Shown: positions 39,029 to 50,450, numbered from the stretch's first letter. The stretch: 64,000 bases of DNA from Mycobacterium sp. D16Q13 (GCF_002013375.1 NZ_MAEW01000011.1:1-64000); one strand, 5' to 3'. Notes: generated by a model from the letters alone, not told the origin. Made by a program: numbers and translations.

Positions 39029-40177
39029 TCAGTCCTCGGTAAAAGTATCGCCGCGCAGTGCGGCGATAACGTCCGCTGCGTGGCCGGCCACGACGACGTC
39101 GCCCACACGCTCGGCGGCCGCGTGTAGTGCCATCCAACGCCCCAGAAGTGCGGGGTGGCTCGGTGCGGGGTTCCCCAGGGCCACCGTGTCGTCGTCAATG
39201 TCGACATCGATGGTGAAGTACTCGTGGGTGGCCAGCCATACCCACATCAGCCGCGCATCCAGGATGCGCCGCGCGAGCATCTCGTCGTCCGCGAGCGCCG
39301 GTGCGATCGACACGACATCGGAGCGCCACGCCTCGGTCATCGCATCATCGAGCTCGGCGACCTCCTCGCGTTCGGTGGCGCCGAGGAACTCCGGGTAGAC
39401 GGTGAGTGCGTGCGCGATGTCCAGCACGATGTCCCGGAATCCGCCCCATTCGTAATCGAGGATACGGACGCCGTGCTCGGTGACAAGGATGTTGTCGGGG
39501 GCAACCTCGGAAGGACTAAAGGCTCGAACGCCGCCCTTCTCGAAGAGTTCAGCTGTTTGCTGTAGGCGTGGAATCAGCGGCGTCGGTACCTCGAGGGAGT
39601 ACTCACTCCTCAGGATCTGCTGCAGCGGGGCGATGGTGTCCGCTCCACCGAGGCGCTGCTGCGATGGGTCGACATCGGCCTTCTTCACATCAATGCGCCG
39701 AAGCAGTGCAGCAAAGTCTCCTTCGCGCCCCACCGTGGCCACATGCATCCGCCCCAGGGCTTGCGCCCACGCCATCAACGCGTGGTTTATCGCAGCGCGA
39801 TTGCGCTCTGCGAGCAGTTCAGACATGGTCGGCGCGGAACCCAGGTCGGTGAGCACGATGAGTCGTTCGGCGATCGAGTAGGCAACCAGTTCTGGCCCGG
39901 GCCGATGCTTGGCCGTCAGGGAGTTTGCAAACTGGTACGACACGACCTCGCGCAGCACGGCGGCATGGGATCCGCCCTCGGGGACCTGCTTGATCACCAT
40001 GGACTTCGGCAACGCGAAAGGGTTCTGCACCGCACGGACCCGAATAACGATCGCAGGCCCGCTGCCACCGAGATCTTCGGGTTCAGCCAACGTCACGGTT
40101 GCCCCCGCGCGCTTGGAGAGCAACTCCTCAGCTGTGGCGATAACCTGCGCGACGGGGTCTGCCAATAATGTGGTCAT
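39029..40177 (-). CDS. APH/choline kinase-fold protein with altered catalytic motif
   Basis: A 382-residue aminoglycoside phosphotransferase-fold protein. The nucleotide-binding lysine may be Lys63 (MVIKQV) and the metal aspartate Asp241 (ILDYEWGG). The catalytic HGDxxPxN motif reads PSEVAPDN (222-229), so the usual Asp is Glu224 and His/Gly are lost. It may be a weak or different kinase, or only bind nucleotide or product. It is transcribed toward the ACP-PKS-FAAL operon and divergently from the TetR operon. Given the amine predicted for the pathway, modification of the product is possible; drug resistance is not implied. Confidence 0.75.
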   Translation of the reverse strand: MTTLLADPVAQVIATAEELLSKRAGATVTLAEPEDLGGSGPAIVIRVRAVQNPFALPKSMVIKQVPEGGSHAAVLREVVSYQFANSLTAKHRPGPELVAYSIAERLIVLTDLGSAPTMSELLAERNRAAINHALMAWAQALGRMHVATVGREGDFAALLRRIDVKKADVDPSQQRLGGADTIAPLQQILRSEYSLEVPTPLIPRLQQTAELFEKGGVRAFSPSEVAPDNILVTEHGVRILDYEWGGFRDIVLDIAHALTVYPEFLGATEREEVAELDDAMTEAWRSDVVSIAPALADDEMLARRILDARLMWVWLATHEYFTIDVDIDDDTVALGNPAPSHPALLGRWMALHAAAERVGDVVVAGHAADVIAALRGDTFTED

Positions 40178-40199
40178 TACCGCCTCACCTTACCCCGTC

Positions 40200-40205
40200 T
40201 TTATA
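40200..40205 (-). promoter_or_regulatory. -10 box for the APH-fold gene
   Basis: TATAAA on the minus strand lies 22 nt before the ATG at 40177, with AAGGTGAGG between them serving as ribosome site. The -35 is not clear. Confidence 0.45.
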
Positions 40206-40291
40206 AGACTGTGGGGCGGCACACACTCATCTCAGAATTCACATCCATGCATTTGCCAGCGGATGTCGTGGGCGTTGCCCTTGCGCGTTCT

Positions 40292-40303
40292 GACCGATCG
40301 GTC
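40292..40303 (+). promoter_or_regulatory. TetR operator overlapping the promoter of the TetR-GT-atpE operon
   Basis: GACCGATCGGTC is a perfect 12-bp palindrome. A -10 box, TCTAAT (40302-40307), overlaps its right end and lies 8 nt before the ATG at 40316. This is the standard layout for autorepression by a TetR protein. The site could also influence the divergent APH-fold gene. Confidence 0.7.
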
Positions 40304-40315
40304 TAATTTGAGACC

Positions 40316-40935
40316 ATGCGGTCTGCAGAGACATTGACCTTCACTGAACGGGCCCGACGGGCACAGATAGTGGCGGGCGCCATCGAGGTGCTCGCCGGCA
40401 CCGGGTATCCGCAGACGTCGCTGGCGAAAATTGCCGAGCACGTCGGAGTGGCCAAGAGCGCGGTGCTGTATCACTTCACATCGAAAACTGAGGTCATCGA
40501 ATCCGTGATGCTCGAGGTGTTCACCCGGGCGTGCACCGCGATCGTGCCCGCAGTGCAGGCAGAGACCACCGCGATCGCACGTCTCACGGCCTACATCAGG
40601 GCCAACATCGAGTTCGTCGTCAGTAATCGGATGGCCGCGATCGCCCTACTGGAGATCATCACCGGTTATCGCAGTCAGGACGGTCTGCGGTTCGACCAGG
40701 CGGCGGCAGGCGCAGCGCCCCCCGCCGAGTTCGCCGCGATGGACCCCGAGGCGATTTTCCTCGACGGCGTCGCGACCGGTGAGTTCCAGTCGGTGTCGCC
40801 CCGGTTCATGAAGAACGCCTTGCGGGCGGCGCTGGATGGCGCCGTGTGGGAACTGGGACGTGACCCCGACTATGACGCCACCGGATACGGAGAACAACTC
40901 GTCGACATGTTCACCAAGGCCGTCGGGACAGCGCC

Positions 40936-40939
<4 letters not shown>
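40316..40939 (+). CDS. TetR-family regulator of the GT-AtpE operon
   Basis: A 207-residue regulator with helix-turn-helix SLAKIAEHVGVAKSAVLYHF (about 35-54). The ligand domain is long and hydrophobic. It is the first gene of a three-gene overlapping operon (TetR, glycosyltransferase, AtpE-like) and has a palindrome on its own promoter. Induction by a hydrophobic compound, perhaps the product of the adjacent PKS, would make sense but is inferred. Confidence 0.9.
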
Positions 40940-42457
<1,518 letters not shown>

Positions 42458-43486
42458 CTATCCGGTTGCGGGCTCCCCCACGGCGGTGACGATCTCGTGG
42501 ATCAGTCGCATCTTCTCCAGCACCGGACCGGGCAGCACGAACGGATACAGATCGTCGCGCCCCATGGAGCGGTTGACCATGTTCAGCGACCAGGCCAGGG
42601 GCAGCCACATCTCGATGATGGTGTCGAATCCGCTGGGGCCCAGCACCCTGCGATCGAAGGTGCCGCCGGCGGGCGCCAGGGCGAAGGCAGCGGCAGTGTC
42701 CAACGTATCGCGGACATGCAGGTAGTGCGCGAAGGTCTCCGCCCAATCCTCGGCGGGATGCATGGTGGCGTAGGAGGAAACGAAACTCGCCTCCCAGCCT
42801 TCCGGCACCCCCTGCTGATAATGCCGGTCAAGGGCCGCCTGGTAGTCGGCATTTGGATCGCCGAATAGTGCGCGGAACCTCTCCACATGATCCGGCGTGG
42901 TTTCGACGAGTCGGTAATAGAAGTAGTGCCCAATCTCGTGACGGAAATGGCCGAGCAGTGTGCGATACGGCTCATCCATCGAGATGCGAAGCTGCTCGCG
43001 GTGCACGTCATCGCCCTCGGCGAGATCCAGTGTGATCACCCCGTTGTGATGCCCCGTCATCACCTGCTGTTCTTTACTGGACAGCAGATCGAAGGCCAGT
43101 CCGAACTCGGGGTCGACGTCTCGCCCCGTCACCGGTAGTCGCAGCTCGGCGAGCTCAGCGATGAGCCGGCGCTTCGCCTTCTCTGCGTCGGCGAATGCCG
43201 GCAAGGCCGTTCCGTCAGAATCGCTGGGCCGAGTGCGCGTGAGCACGCAGGACGCACACAACGTATCCGTACCGGTACCATCCACCAGCCAATTGCATTC
43301 GGCTACATGCAGATTCGCACACAGGTGATGATTCTCGGAGTCGACGAACCCGGGCCCGTCGTCCTGGGCGATGACCAGCAGGGCCTTGTCCTCGAGCGAG
43401 AACCCGACGTGACTTCCGCAGGCCAGGCAGACCGAGTTCTCGAACGCCAGATGCTGACCGCACTGCGGACAGATGAAGTCACGCAT
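42458..43486 (-). CDS. Zinc-ribbon putative metallopeptidase
   Basis: A 342-residue protein with an N-terminal zinc ribbon (Cys6, Cys9, Cys20, Cys23) and a second cysteine group (56, 64, 77, 80). A zincin motif HFRHEIGHYFYY (His183, Glu184, His187) follows, with a later Glu in HPAEDWAETFAHYLH. It matches Rv2568c in size and surroundings. The ATG at 43486 overlaps the transglutaminase stop by 8 nt. It is the last gene of the transglutaminase/ATP-grasp operon, so it may process peptides made or attached by that system. Confidence 0.87.
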   Translation of the reverse strand: MRDFICPQCGQHLAFENSVCLACGSHVGFSLEDKALLVIAQDDGPGFVDSENHHLCANLHVAECNWLVDGTGTDTLCASCVLTRTRPSDSDGTALPAFADAEKAKRRLIAELAELRLPVTGRDVDPEFGLAFDLLSSKEQQVMTGHHNGVITLDLAEGDDVHREQLRISMDEPYRTLLGHFRHEIGHYFYYRLVETTPDHVERFRALFGDPNADYQAALDRHYQQGVPEGWEASFVSSYATMHPAEDWAETFAHYLHVRDTLDTAAAFALAPAGGTFDRRVLGPSGFDTIIEMWLPLAWSLNMVNRSMGRDDLYPFVLPGPVLEKMRLIHEIVTAVGEPATG

Positions 43487-44408
43487 GAGCGGGGCTCTCC
43501 TCACACGGTGCGACGTCCACCGACACCTTGATCGTGCTGCTGTCGGAATCGGTATAGATGATGCCGCGCAAGGGCGGGACGTCGGCGTAATCGCGACCCC
43601 AAGCGACGGTGACATACCGCTCGTCGGCAATCGTGTCATTCGTCGGGTCGAACGCGACCCATCCGTCGGGCGGGACCCACACCGCTGCCCACGCATGGGT
43701 GGCGTCGGCGCCAACCAGGCGCGGCTGCCCGGGCGGCGGATTCGTGGCCAGGTAACCGGACACATAGCGCGCCGCAAGCCCCTGGGTGCGCAGTGCCGTC
43801 GCCGCGATGCGGGCGAAGTCCTGACAAACTCCCTCCCCCGCAGCCAGCACTTCGCTGACCTTGGTGGAAATGGTGGTGGACCCCGAGCGGTACTGGAAGT
43901 CACGATAGATCCGGCCCATCAGGTCCACGACCGCCTCCCCGAGTGGCCGTCCCGCGGTGAAACTCACTGCGGCGTAGGCGCGTACATCATCGGTGATCTC
44001 GGGGGGCACCAAGTCCAGCACGAACTCGGCAGCCAGTGCGCCGGCCCCGGTCGCGTCCCCGAATGCCGGGCGAGCCAGCTCCCACGCCTGCTCCCACCCC
44101 GCCGCAGGGAGCGGTGGGATGCTGACGTCAACGATCGAGCGGGCGGTAACGCTGAGCTCCCGGTGCGGCGTGGTGACGTGGAAGTACGAGCTGAGGTTTC
44201 CGTACACGTCCCTGCCGGTGGAGCTGTCCGAGGGCTCCGGTTCTACGATCAGTTCATTCGATTCACAATGCTGCCAGTCGGTGTCGCGCGGCGTGAGGTA
44301 GCCGCGCCCATAGGAACTGGTGACATCGTCGGAGTATTTGTACAGGGTTCGGTGCGTGACCTGGTACCGGATCACGGATGAACCGCCCGCGCGAAGACCA
44401 TCGGTCAC
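43479..44408 (-). CDS. Transglutaminase-like protein
   Basis: A 309-residue cysteine protease/transglutaminase-fold protein. The N-terminal beta domain (YQVTHRTLYKYSDDVTSSYG) precedes the core with the triad Cys in AGEGVCQDFARIA, His in DATHAWAAVWVP and Asp in VAFDPTNDT. No signal peptide. It overlaps both neighbours and corresponds to Rv2569c. Confidence 0.9.
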   Translation of the reverse strand: MTDGLRAGGSSVIRYQVTHRTLYKYSDDVTSSYGRGYLTPRDTDWQHCESNELIVEPEPSDSSTGRDVYGNLSSYFHVTTPHRELSVTARSIVDVSIPPLPAAGWEQAWELARPAFGDATGAGALAAEFVLDLVPPEITDDVRAYAAVSFTAGRPLGEAVVDLMGRIYRDFQYRSGSTTISTKVSEVLAAGEGVCQDFARIAATALRTQGLAARYVSGYLATNPPPGQPRLVGADATHAWAAVWVPPDGWVAFDPTNDTIADERYVTVAWGRDYADVPPLRGIIYTDSDSSTIKVSVDVAPCEESPAHA

Positions 44409-47068
44409 GGCAATCTCCGCCCCGGGTCAGGGCCCCACAGTGGCTGCATACCGGTCGGCATGGACAGGTGCGTCTTGGTGACCACCGAGGACAATTCGCG
44501 CAACGCCTGATGGACGTTGTCGAGGGTGTCCGCGAGTGTGTCGCGCTGCCCATCGTCGCCCGCAGCGTCCAGATCAGCCGGATCGATCCGGCGCAGCTGC
44601 GTCACCAAGTCCTCCACCAACCGCTCCGGACGTGAGGTTCCCGAGGCACTCGGCAACGACTTGAGGTCGGTGCGTAGCGACTCCACCTGATACAGCAGGG
44701 ATCTCGGATTGACGGCATCGAACAGCAGCAGGTCGGCAACGGCCTCCAGGCTGATCTTGCCCCGGGTGCGGCGGCGGTACATCACCGAAGACTCGCACGC
44801 CACCAACGTCGACTCGGTCACGGACTGCTCGGCCGCGCGGCAGCGGACCGTCGTGAGTGTGGAACGCAGCAGGGCTGTCAGGCCGAGGCCCCGTTCGATG
44901 CGCTTACCGATATCCATGATCGTCCAACCGATATCGTGCACCGTCGATTCCGCCGCCAGCCCCGCCAGCGCGAGAAGCCCTGCCAATACCTGAGTTTGGG
45001 TGGCGGCAAGCACCGTGTCGTCCGCACGGGTGGGGCTGCCGCCGGACCGCGCGCTCTCGTCGTACTCGGCCGCCGCGGTCACGATGGCGCGATCCATGCC
45101 GCCGAGCACCATCCAGGTGTCATTGGACATCTGATCTCGAACAGCGCGAGCCGCCAGACCCAGCCGCTCGACCGATTGCGCCAGGGACCCGACCCGCTCC
45201 TTGTCCACCGTCAACGACCACAGCTGTGTTCCCAGATCCTCGGAACTGGTGTCGGTGCCGGTGATGTCGCCAAGTGCCTTCAACAGCACCGGGACGCATT
45301 CACTGGCCTCCATGAACTGCCGATACCGGTACTCGTGGAACCGTTCCCGGGTGACGGACAACAGCCGGACCAGATTCTCCGCGCGCTCTCCGTACCGCCC
45401 CAGCCAGAACAGATCGGACAACACACGCGGTGAGCTGACCGCGTCAGCGCCCGCCAGGCGACCAGCGGGCAGATCCAGCGAGGCCACGGTCAGGGCTCGC
45501 TCGGTCTGATCGCGATCTGGCTGTTGAACCCAAATATCCTTGGCGGCAATACTGTTGAGCGTCGATCCTGAGTTTCCGGAAGCGCCGACGTATCCGAGAC
45601 CACCGATCATCGGCGCGTACCCGCCGCGCTGCGCCACCGTGAACAGTCGCATACCGATCGGCGCTGCGGTCAGAGCACCCGAGCGCAGATATGTGGGAGC
45701 CACCGACAGTTCGGGAAGTTCCTGACCAATCCAGCACCAGGGCGCCGCCTCGACGCGTGCCCGCAAGGTCTCCAGTGTCTGCGCCGACTGCAATGGTCCG
45801 GTGTAAACCTCTTCCCCCACTGTTGATTTGACCAGCAGCGAGCCAAGATTCGCGAGCAGATGCGATCGTTCCGCGTCGATGCCGCCCCACCAGGTTTGAC
45901 CTCCGGACAAGGCGAGCGGCTCATCGAGCAGCCGCCGCGATAGCTCCGGCAGGAAACGAGCCAGGCCCGGATTCTCCAACACCCCGCTGCCCAGCGAGTT
46001 GACGACGGTCACCGCGCCCCGGCGAAGTACCTCGACCAAGCCGACGACTCCCAGTCGTGAGTCGGCCCGCAGATCCAGCGGATCGGAGTAGCCGGCGTCG
46101 ACTCTGCGCAACACCACGTCCACCCGGCGCAGGGTGCCCAGTGACCGCATCCACAGCTTGCCGTCGCGCACCACCAGATCGGCGGACTCGACCAGCGGAA
46201 AACCCAGTACCGACGCGAGGTACGCCTGATCGAAGGATGTCTCCGAGTGGATACCGGGACTGAGCACCACCACCGACGGATCCTCGACCGACTCCGGCGC
46301 GACATCGATAAGCGCCAGGCGAAGTGTCTGCGCGAACGACGAGGTCGGCCTCGGCGCCATCTTCTCGTAGAGATCAGGAGCGGCGTGGGCCACCACGCGG
46401 CGGTCCGCCATCGCGTACCCGGCACCCGATGGCGCCTGCGTCCAGTCGGCATTCACCCGAAACTCGCCGGCGCCGGTGCGGCCGACATCACAGCCGAGCA
46501 GGAACAGCTGATGCCTGCCGGGCAAGGCCATGCCGTGCGCCGCGCGCACATATCCCGGATGTGCGAAGAGCAGCTGTGGCGGCAGCGCACCGGAGCTGAT
46601 CAACTCCTGCGGCCCGTACAGGTCGCTGAGGATGGCGTCCAGCAGCGTGGCCCGCTGCGTCAGCCCGACCTCCAGTACGTCCCAGTCGGCAGAGTCGAGG
46701 AGCAGCGGGAGCCCATCCAGACGCCACGGGACCGGATGAGTGGGCGCATCGGGTGCGGGCGTCGATACCGAGACGCGTCCGGGATCCATGTAGGTGATGC
46801 CGTCGCTGTCGACAAGAGTGCGGACGCGATCGAGCAGACGATCCAAACCAGGACGGCCACGCTGCGCGATGGCGTCGGCCAGGTCGGTCCAGGCCGGGCG
46901 AACGCTGCCATCAGGTGCCAGGAACTCGTCGTAACCCGCCTGGCTGCCCCGTCGGCCGACCTCGAACAGTGCTCCCTGGGCACGAATGCTGCGGTACTGC
47001 GCGATCAGCGGGTTATCGGCCACAGAGAAGTCGGGTCCGACGGGAGCCCCCGAAGCAGGTGCTACCAC
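44405..47068 (-). CDS. Circularly permuted ATP-grasp/alpha-E fusion protein
   Basis: An 887-residue fusion. Residues about 60-480 form a circularly permuted ATP-grasp domain (ITYMDPGRVSVSTPAPDAP, VVLSPGIHSETSFDQAYLA, LLDEPLALSGGQTWWGGIDA), a predicted amide-bond ligase. Residues about 560-870 form an alpha-E helical domain (DLFWLGRYGERAENLVRLLSV). Many bacteria encode these separately; mycobacteria fuse them (Rv2567). The GTG at 47068 was chosen because GGAAGGAAGG lies 8 nt upstream; the frame above it overlaps the preceding gene. Substrate unknown. Confidence 0.88.
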   Translation of the reverse strand: MVAPASGAPVGPDFSVADNPLIAQYRSIRAQGALFEVGRRGSQAGYDEFLAPDGSVRPAWTDLADAIAQRGRPGLDRLLDRVRTLVDSDGITYMDPGRVSVSTPAPDAPTHPVPWRLDGLPLLLDSADWDVLEVGLTQRATLLDAILSDLYGPQELISSGALPPQLLFAHPGYVRAAHGMALPGRHQLFLLGCDVGRTGAGEFRVNADWTQAPSGAGYAMADRRVVAHAAPDLYEKMAPRPTSSFAQTLRLALIDVAPESVEDPSVVVLSPGIHSETSFDQAYLASVLGFPLVESADLVVRDGKLWMRSLGTLRRVDVVLRRVDAGYSDPLDLRADSRLGVVGLVEVLRRGAVTVVNSLGSGVLENPGLARFLPELSRRLLDEPLALSGGQTWWGGIDAERSHLLANLGSLLVKSTVGEEVYTGPLQSAQTLETLRARVEAAPWCWIGQELPELSVAPTYLRSGALTAAPIGMRLFTVAQRGGYAPMIGGLGYVGASGNSGSTLNSIAAKDIWVQQPDRDQTERALTVASLDLPAGRLAGADAVSSPRVLSDLFWLGRYGERAENLVRLLSVTRERFHEYRYRQFMEASECVPVLLKALGDITGTDTSSEDLGTQLWSLTVDKERVGSLAQSVERLGLAARAVRDQMSNDTWMVLGGMDRAIVTAAAEYDESARSGGSPTRADDTVLAATQTQVLAGLLALAGLAAESTVHDIGWTIMDIGKRIERGLGLTALLRSTLTTVRCRAAEQSVTESTLVACESSVMYRRRTRGKISLEAVADLLLFDAVNPRSLLYQVESLRTDLKSLPSASGTSRPERLVEDLVTQLRRIDPADLDAAGDDGQRDTLADTLDNVHQALRELSSVVTKTHLSMPTGMQPLWGPDPGRRLP

Positions 47069-47120
47069 CGGTCGTACCTTCCTTCCCGTTACGCTGCCGT
47101 TTCTACGCCCTATCGACCGC

Positions 47121-50100
47121 CTACCTGCGTCCCACCGTTCTCGCACGGCGTAGATCCAGGATGCCGGGCGCCACGGCATCGGTAGACATGCGGGCTTGTT
47201 TCTCGCGCAAGTCTGACAAATCAACGTGCCCGGTGGTGTAACCGGTGGCATCGAAGCGCCTCCCACGGCGTGCCTCGGCGGCCACCGCGTTGACGGGAGG
47301 GTCGTCATAGGACCGGCCACCCGGGTGCGATACGTGGTACGTACAGCCGCCGCGAGACAACGCGTTGGCAGTGTCGATGAGCTCGAAACGCAGCGGGTCG
47401 TCGACGGTGATGCTCGGATGCAGCGCGCTGGGCGGCTGCCACGCCCGGTATCGGACGCCGGCTACCTGAACGTCCGGGTTGGCGGTCGAGAGCAGCGGGA
47501 TGGGCTCACCATTGCAGGTGACGACGTACCGGGAACGATCGGCTCCGATGACTCGCACCTGCACACGCTCAATCGAGGAATCCACGTATCGCGCGGCACC
47601 TCCGGCGGTTGCCTCCTCTCCCAACACCCGCCACGGTTCGATGGCCCCGCGCAGTTCAATCTCGATACCGTCGAACACCGCGGTGCCGATCCGGGGGAAC
47701 CGGAACTCGGTGAACGGATCGAGCCAGCTGGTTTCAAAGGCGATGCCATGCGCACGCAGCTCGGCGGCAACCTGAGCAATATCATGAATAATGAAGTGCG
47801 GCAACAGGTAACGGCCATGCAGATTCGCGCCATGACGGATCAGCGGTGCGCGCAGCGGTTGCTCCCAGAACCTGGCGACCAGTGCGCGCACCAGCAGCGA
47901 CTGGACCATGGCCATCTGGAAATGCGGCGGCATCTCGAATCCACGCAGCTCCAGCAGGCCCAGACGCCCGCGGGCGCTGTCGGGGCTGTACAGCTTGTCG
48001 ATACAAAACTCCGCCCGGTGAGTGTTCCCGGTGATATCGGTGAGCAAATGCCGCAGCGCCCGGTCGACATGCCACGGAGCAGGATGCTCGGAAGGATCGC
48101 GATCGGGCGCCTTCGTCAATCTGTCGATCTCCGCGAAGGCGATCTCCAACTCGTACAACGCCTCTTCTCGACCTTCGTCGACGCGAGGGGCCTGCGATGT
48201 GGTGCCGACGAACCGTCCCGAGAACAGGTAGGACAACGCGGGATGATGCTGCCAGTAGGTCAGCAGCGACACCAGCAGATCGGGGCGGCGCAGCAAGGGT
48301 GAGGTCGCCGGGGTCCGGCCCCCGAGTGTGATGTGGTTACCCCCGCCGGTCCCGGTGTGGGTGCCATCCACGTCGAACGATTCGGTGGTCAGCCGCGCCT
48401 TGCGTGCCTCCTCGTACAGCGCCTGCAGCTGGCGGGACTGTTCGGCGAAACTCCCGGTGGGGGTCACGTTGACCTCGATGACCCCCGGATCGGGAGTGAC
48501 ACTCATGACTTCCAGCCGGGGGTCCGGCGGCGGTCCATACCCTTCGATCACCAGCGGGCAGGTGACGGCGGCCTCGACGCGCGCGATGAGATCCACGAAG
48601 TCGTCGAGGCTTTGCACCGGCGGCAGGAACAGATACAGCAGCCCGTCGCGAATCTCGGCGACCAGGGCAGTGGGGGGTGCTCCGTCAGCGGGCACCACAA
48701 CGGCGTCCGCGCCGGCCCGTTGTGCGCCGAGCTCCGCGGTGACACCGAGCGGGTCAGCCTCGGTGGGGTGCGGTGCCGGCTGCCAGGAGATGGAATCAAG
48801 TGGGAGCCGGAGCCCCGCCGGGGACGATCCCTGCGTCAGGACAATCCGTCCGCGGCGCAGTGTCCAGTCGGCGCTCTCCCAGCGGCCGCCGTCCTCCCCG
48901 CGGTGCAGGGGCAGCAAGTACGCGGCCGGCCCGGTCACCTGCTCGTCCAGACGGGTCAGCAGTTCTGACCGTCGATCTTCCGAGTCTTCCTGCGGTGCCG
49001 GGTCATCGGCTGCCTCGACCGGATCGCCCTCGGGACGCCGAACGGATGCGGCGAGTTGACTCAGCGGATCCTCGTACACCGCGCGTACCTGGCTCTCGGG
49101 CAGCCCGAGATCACCCGCCAGAGCGTGCAGCAGCGCGCGGTCGGCGCCCTCGGGGGTAGACCACTGACGATCCTCGGCCCACGGGTCTGCGAGCAGTTCG
49201 GGGTCAGACCACAGTGCCTGGCCGTCGCGCCTCCACTGCAAACCAATCTGCCACCGCGGCAGAGGTTCGCCGGGGTACCACTTTCCCTGGCTGCGCTGTA
49301 CCAAACCTGCTGGCGCCCAGAGCGCTTTGAGCCGGGCGGCCAGATCGGAGGCACGTACCCGCTTCTGTGGCCCGTCGGCCGCGGTGGTCCACTCCTCGGC
49401 AACCTGGTCGTCGATCGACACGAATGTCGGCTCGCCACCCATCGTCAACCCCACCTCGGCGGTATCGAGCCGAGTGTCGATCTCCGCACCCAACGCGGTG
49501 ACGGCCTCCCACACCGACGCCGTGTACGGCAGCGTGACTCGTGGATCTTCGTGCACACGGGTGACGGTGTTGGAGAAATCGAGGGTGGACTCGCACACAT
49601 CGGTTGCCCCGGAGATGGCGGCAGACGTCGACGGATGCGGAGTCGCCGAGAGCGGAATATGCCCCTCACCGGCGAGCAGCCCCGACGTGGGATCAAGCCC
49701 GACCCATCCGGCACCGGGAATGTATACCTCGGCCCAGGCATGCAGGTCGGTGAAGTCCGCGACCGGCCCTGAGGGACCGTCGATTTCGACGATGTCCGAG
49801 GTCAGTTGCACCAGATATCCAGACACGAAGCGGGCGGCAAGCCCCTTCTGCCGCAGGATGGACACCAGCAACCAGGCGGTGTCACGGCAGGAGCCGATAC
49901 CCACTGCCAGCGTCGTGTCGGGGCTCTGAACACCGGGCTCCAACCTCACCGCATAACCGACATCCGAGCACAGCGCCTGGTTGAGCGTGACGAGGTAATC
50001 GATGATGCGTGTGTTCGGTGCCATCGTGAAGTTGGCCACCCAGGCCTGAACCAGTTCACCGGGACCCGAACCCGGCACGGATTCATCCACCAGTTTGAGA

Positions 50101-50450
50101 TAGGGCTCCAGGTCCGCCGCCAACGCGGCCGGATAGACAAACCCGACGTGCTCGGCCCACTCCTCGATGAAAAAGTCGAACGGATTGACCGATTTCAGAT
50201 CCGCGATGAGTCCGACGGTGATCGATAGCCGTCGGGTCCGCTTCGGAAACACCACGCGGGCAAGGAAATTACCAAAGGCATCCTGTTGCCAGTTGATGAA
50301 GTGATCGTCAGGTGCGATACGCAACGAGTAGGCCTCGATGGGGGTTCGGGTGTGCGGAGCGGGGCGCAATCGAATCTCGTGCGGATGCACCTGCACGAGT
50401 CTGTCGAATACGTAGCTGGTCCGGTGCTCCAGCGCCACCTTGATGCCCAT
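47121..50450 (-). CDS. Large transglutaminase-like/DUF2126 protein
   Basis: A 1109-residue protein. The first roughly 300 residues are a transglutaminase-like domain with Cys in GSCRDTAWLLVSILRQKGL, His in DLHAWAEVYIPG and Asp in GLDPTSGL. The long remainder is DUF2126, including GGEPTFVSIDDQ, PPDPRLEVMSVTPDPGVIEVN and TGTGGGNHITLGG. It matches Rv2566. It is first in the four-gene operon and lies 52 nt before the ATP-grasp gene. Confidence 0.9.
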   Translation of the reverse strand: MGIKVALEHRTSYVFDRLVQVHPHEIRLRPAPHTRTPIEAYSLRIAPDDHFINWQQDAFGNFLARVVFPKRTRRLSITVGLIADLKSVNPFDFFIEEWAEHVGFVYPAALAADLEPYLKLVDESVPGSGPGELVQAWVANFTMAPNTRIIDYLVTLNQALCSDVGYAVRLEPGVQSPDTTLAVGIGSCRDTAWLLVSILRQKGLAARFVSGYLVQLTSDIVEIDGPSGPVADFTDLHAWAEVYIPGAGWVGLDPTSGLLAGEGHIPLSATPHPSTSAAISGATDVCESTLDFSNTVTRVHEDPRVTLPYTASVWEAVTALGAEIDTRLDTAEVGLTMGGEPTFVSIDDQVAEEWTTAADGPQKRVRASDLAARLKALWAPAGLVQRSQGKWYPGEPLPRWQIGLQWRRDGQALWSDPELLADPWAEDRQWSTPEGADRALLHALAGDLGLPESQVRAVYEDPLSQLAASVRRPEGDPVEAADDPAPQEDSEDRRSELLTRLDEQVTGPAAYLLPLHRGEDGGRWESADWTLRRGRIVLTQGSSPAGLRLPLDSISWQPAPHPTEADPLGVTAELGAQRAGADAVVVPADGAPPTALVAEIRDGLLYLFLPPVQSLDDFVDLIARVEAAVTCPLVIEGYGPPPDPRLEVMSVTPDPGVIEVNVTPTGSFAEQSRQLQALYEEARKARLTTESFDVDGTHTGTGGGNHITLGGRTPATSPLLRRPDLLVSLLTYWQHHPALSYLFSGRFVGTTSQAPRVDEGREEALYELEIAFAEIDRLTKAPDRDPSEHPAPWHVDRALRHLLTDITGNTHRAEFCIDKLYSPDSARGRLGLLELRGFEMPPHFQMAMVQSLLVRALVARFWEQPLRAPLIRHGANLHGRYLLPHFIIHDIAQVAAELRAHGIAFETSWLDPFTEFRFPRIGTAVFDGIEIELRGAIEPWRVLGEEATAGGAARYVDSSIERVQVRVIGADRSRYVVTCNGEPIPLLSTANPDVQVAGVRYRAWQPPSALHPSITVDDPLRFELIDTANALSRGGCTYHVSHPGGRSYDDPPVNAVAAEARRGRRFDATGYTTGHVDLSDLREKQARMSTDAVAPGILDLRRARTVGRR

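Noticed and set aside
39029-40177. Aminoglycoside resistance gene
   Set aside because: Only the general APH fold is present and the catalytic HGD motif is lost, so an antibiotic kinase label is not justified.
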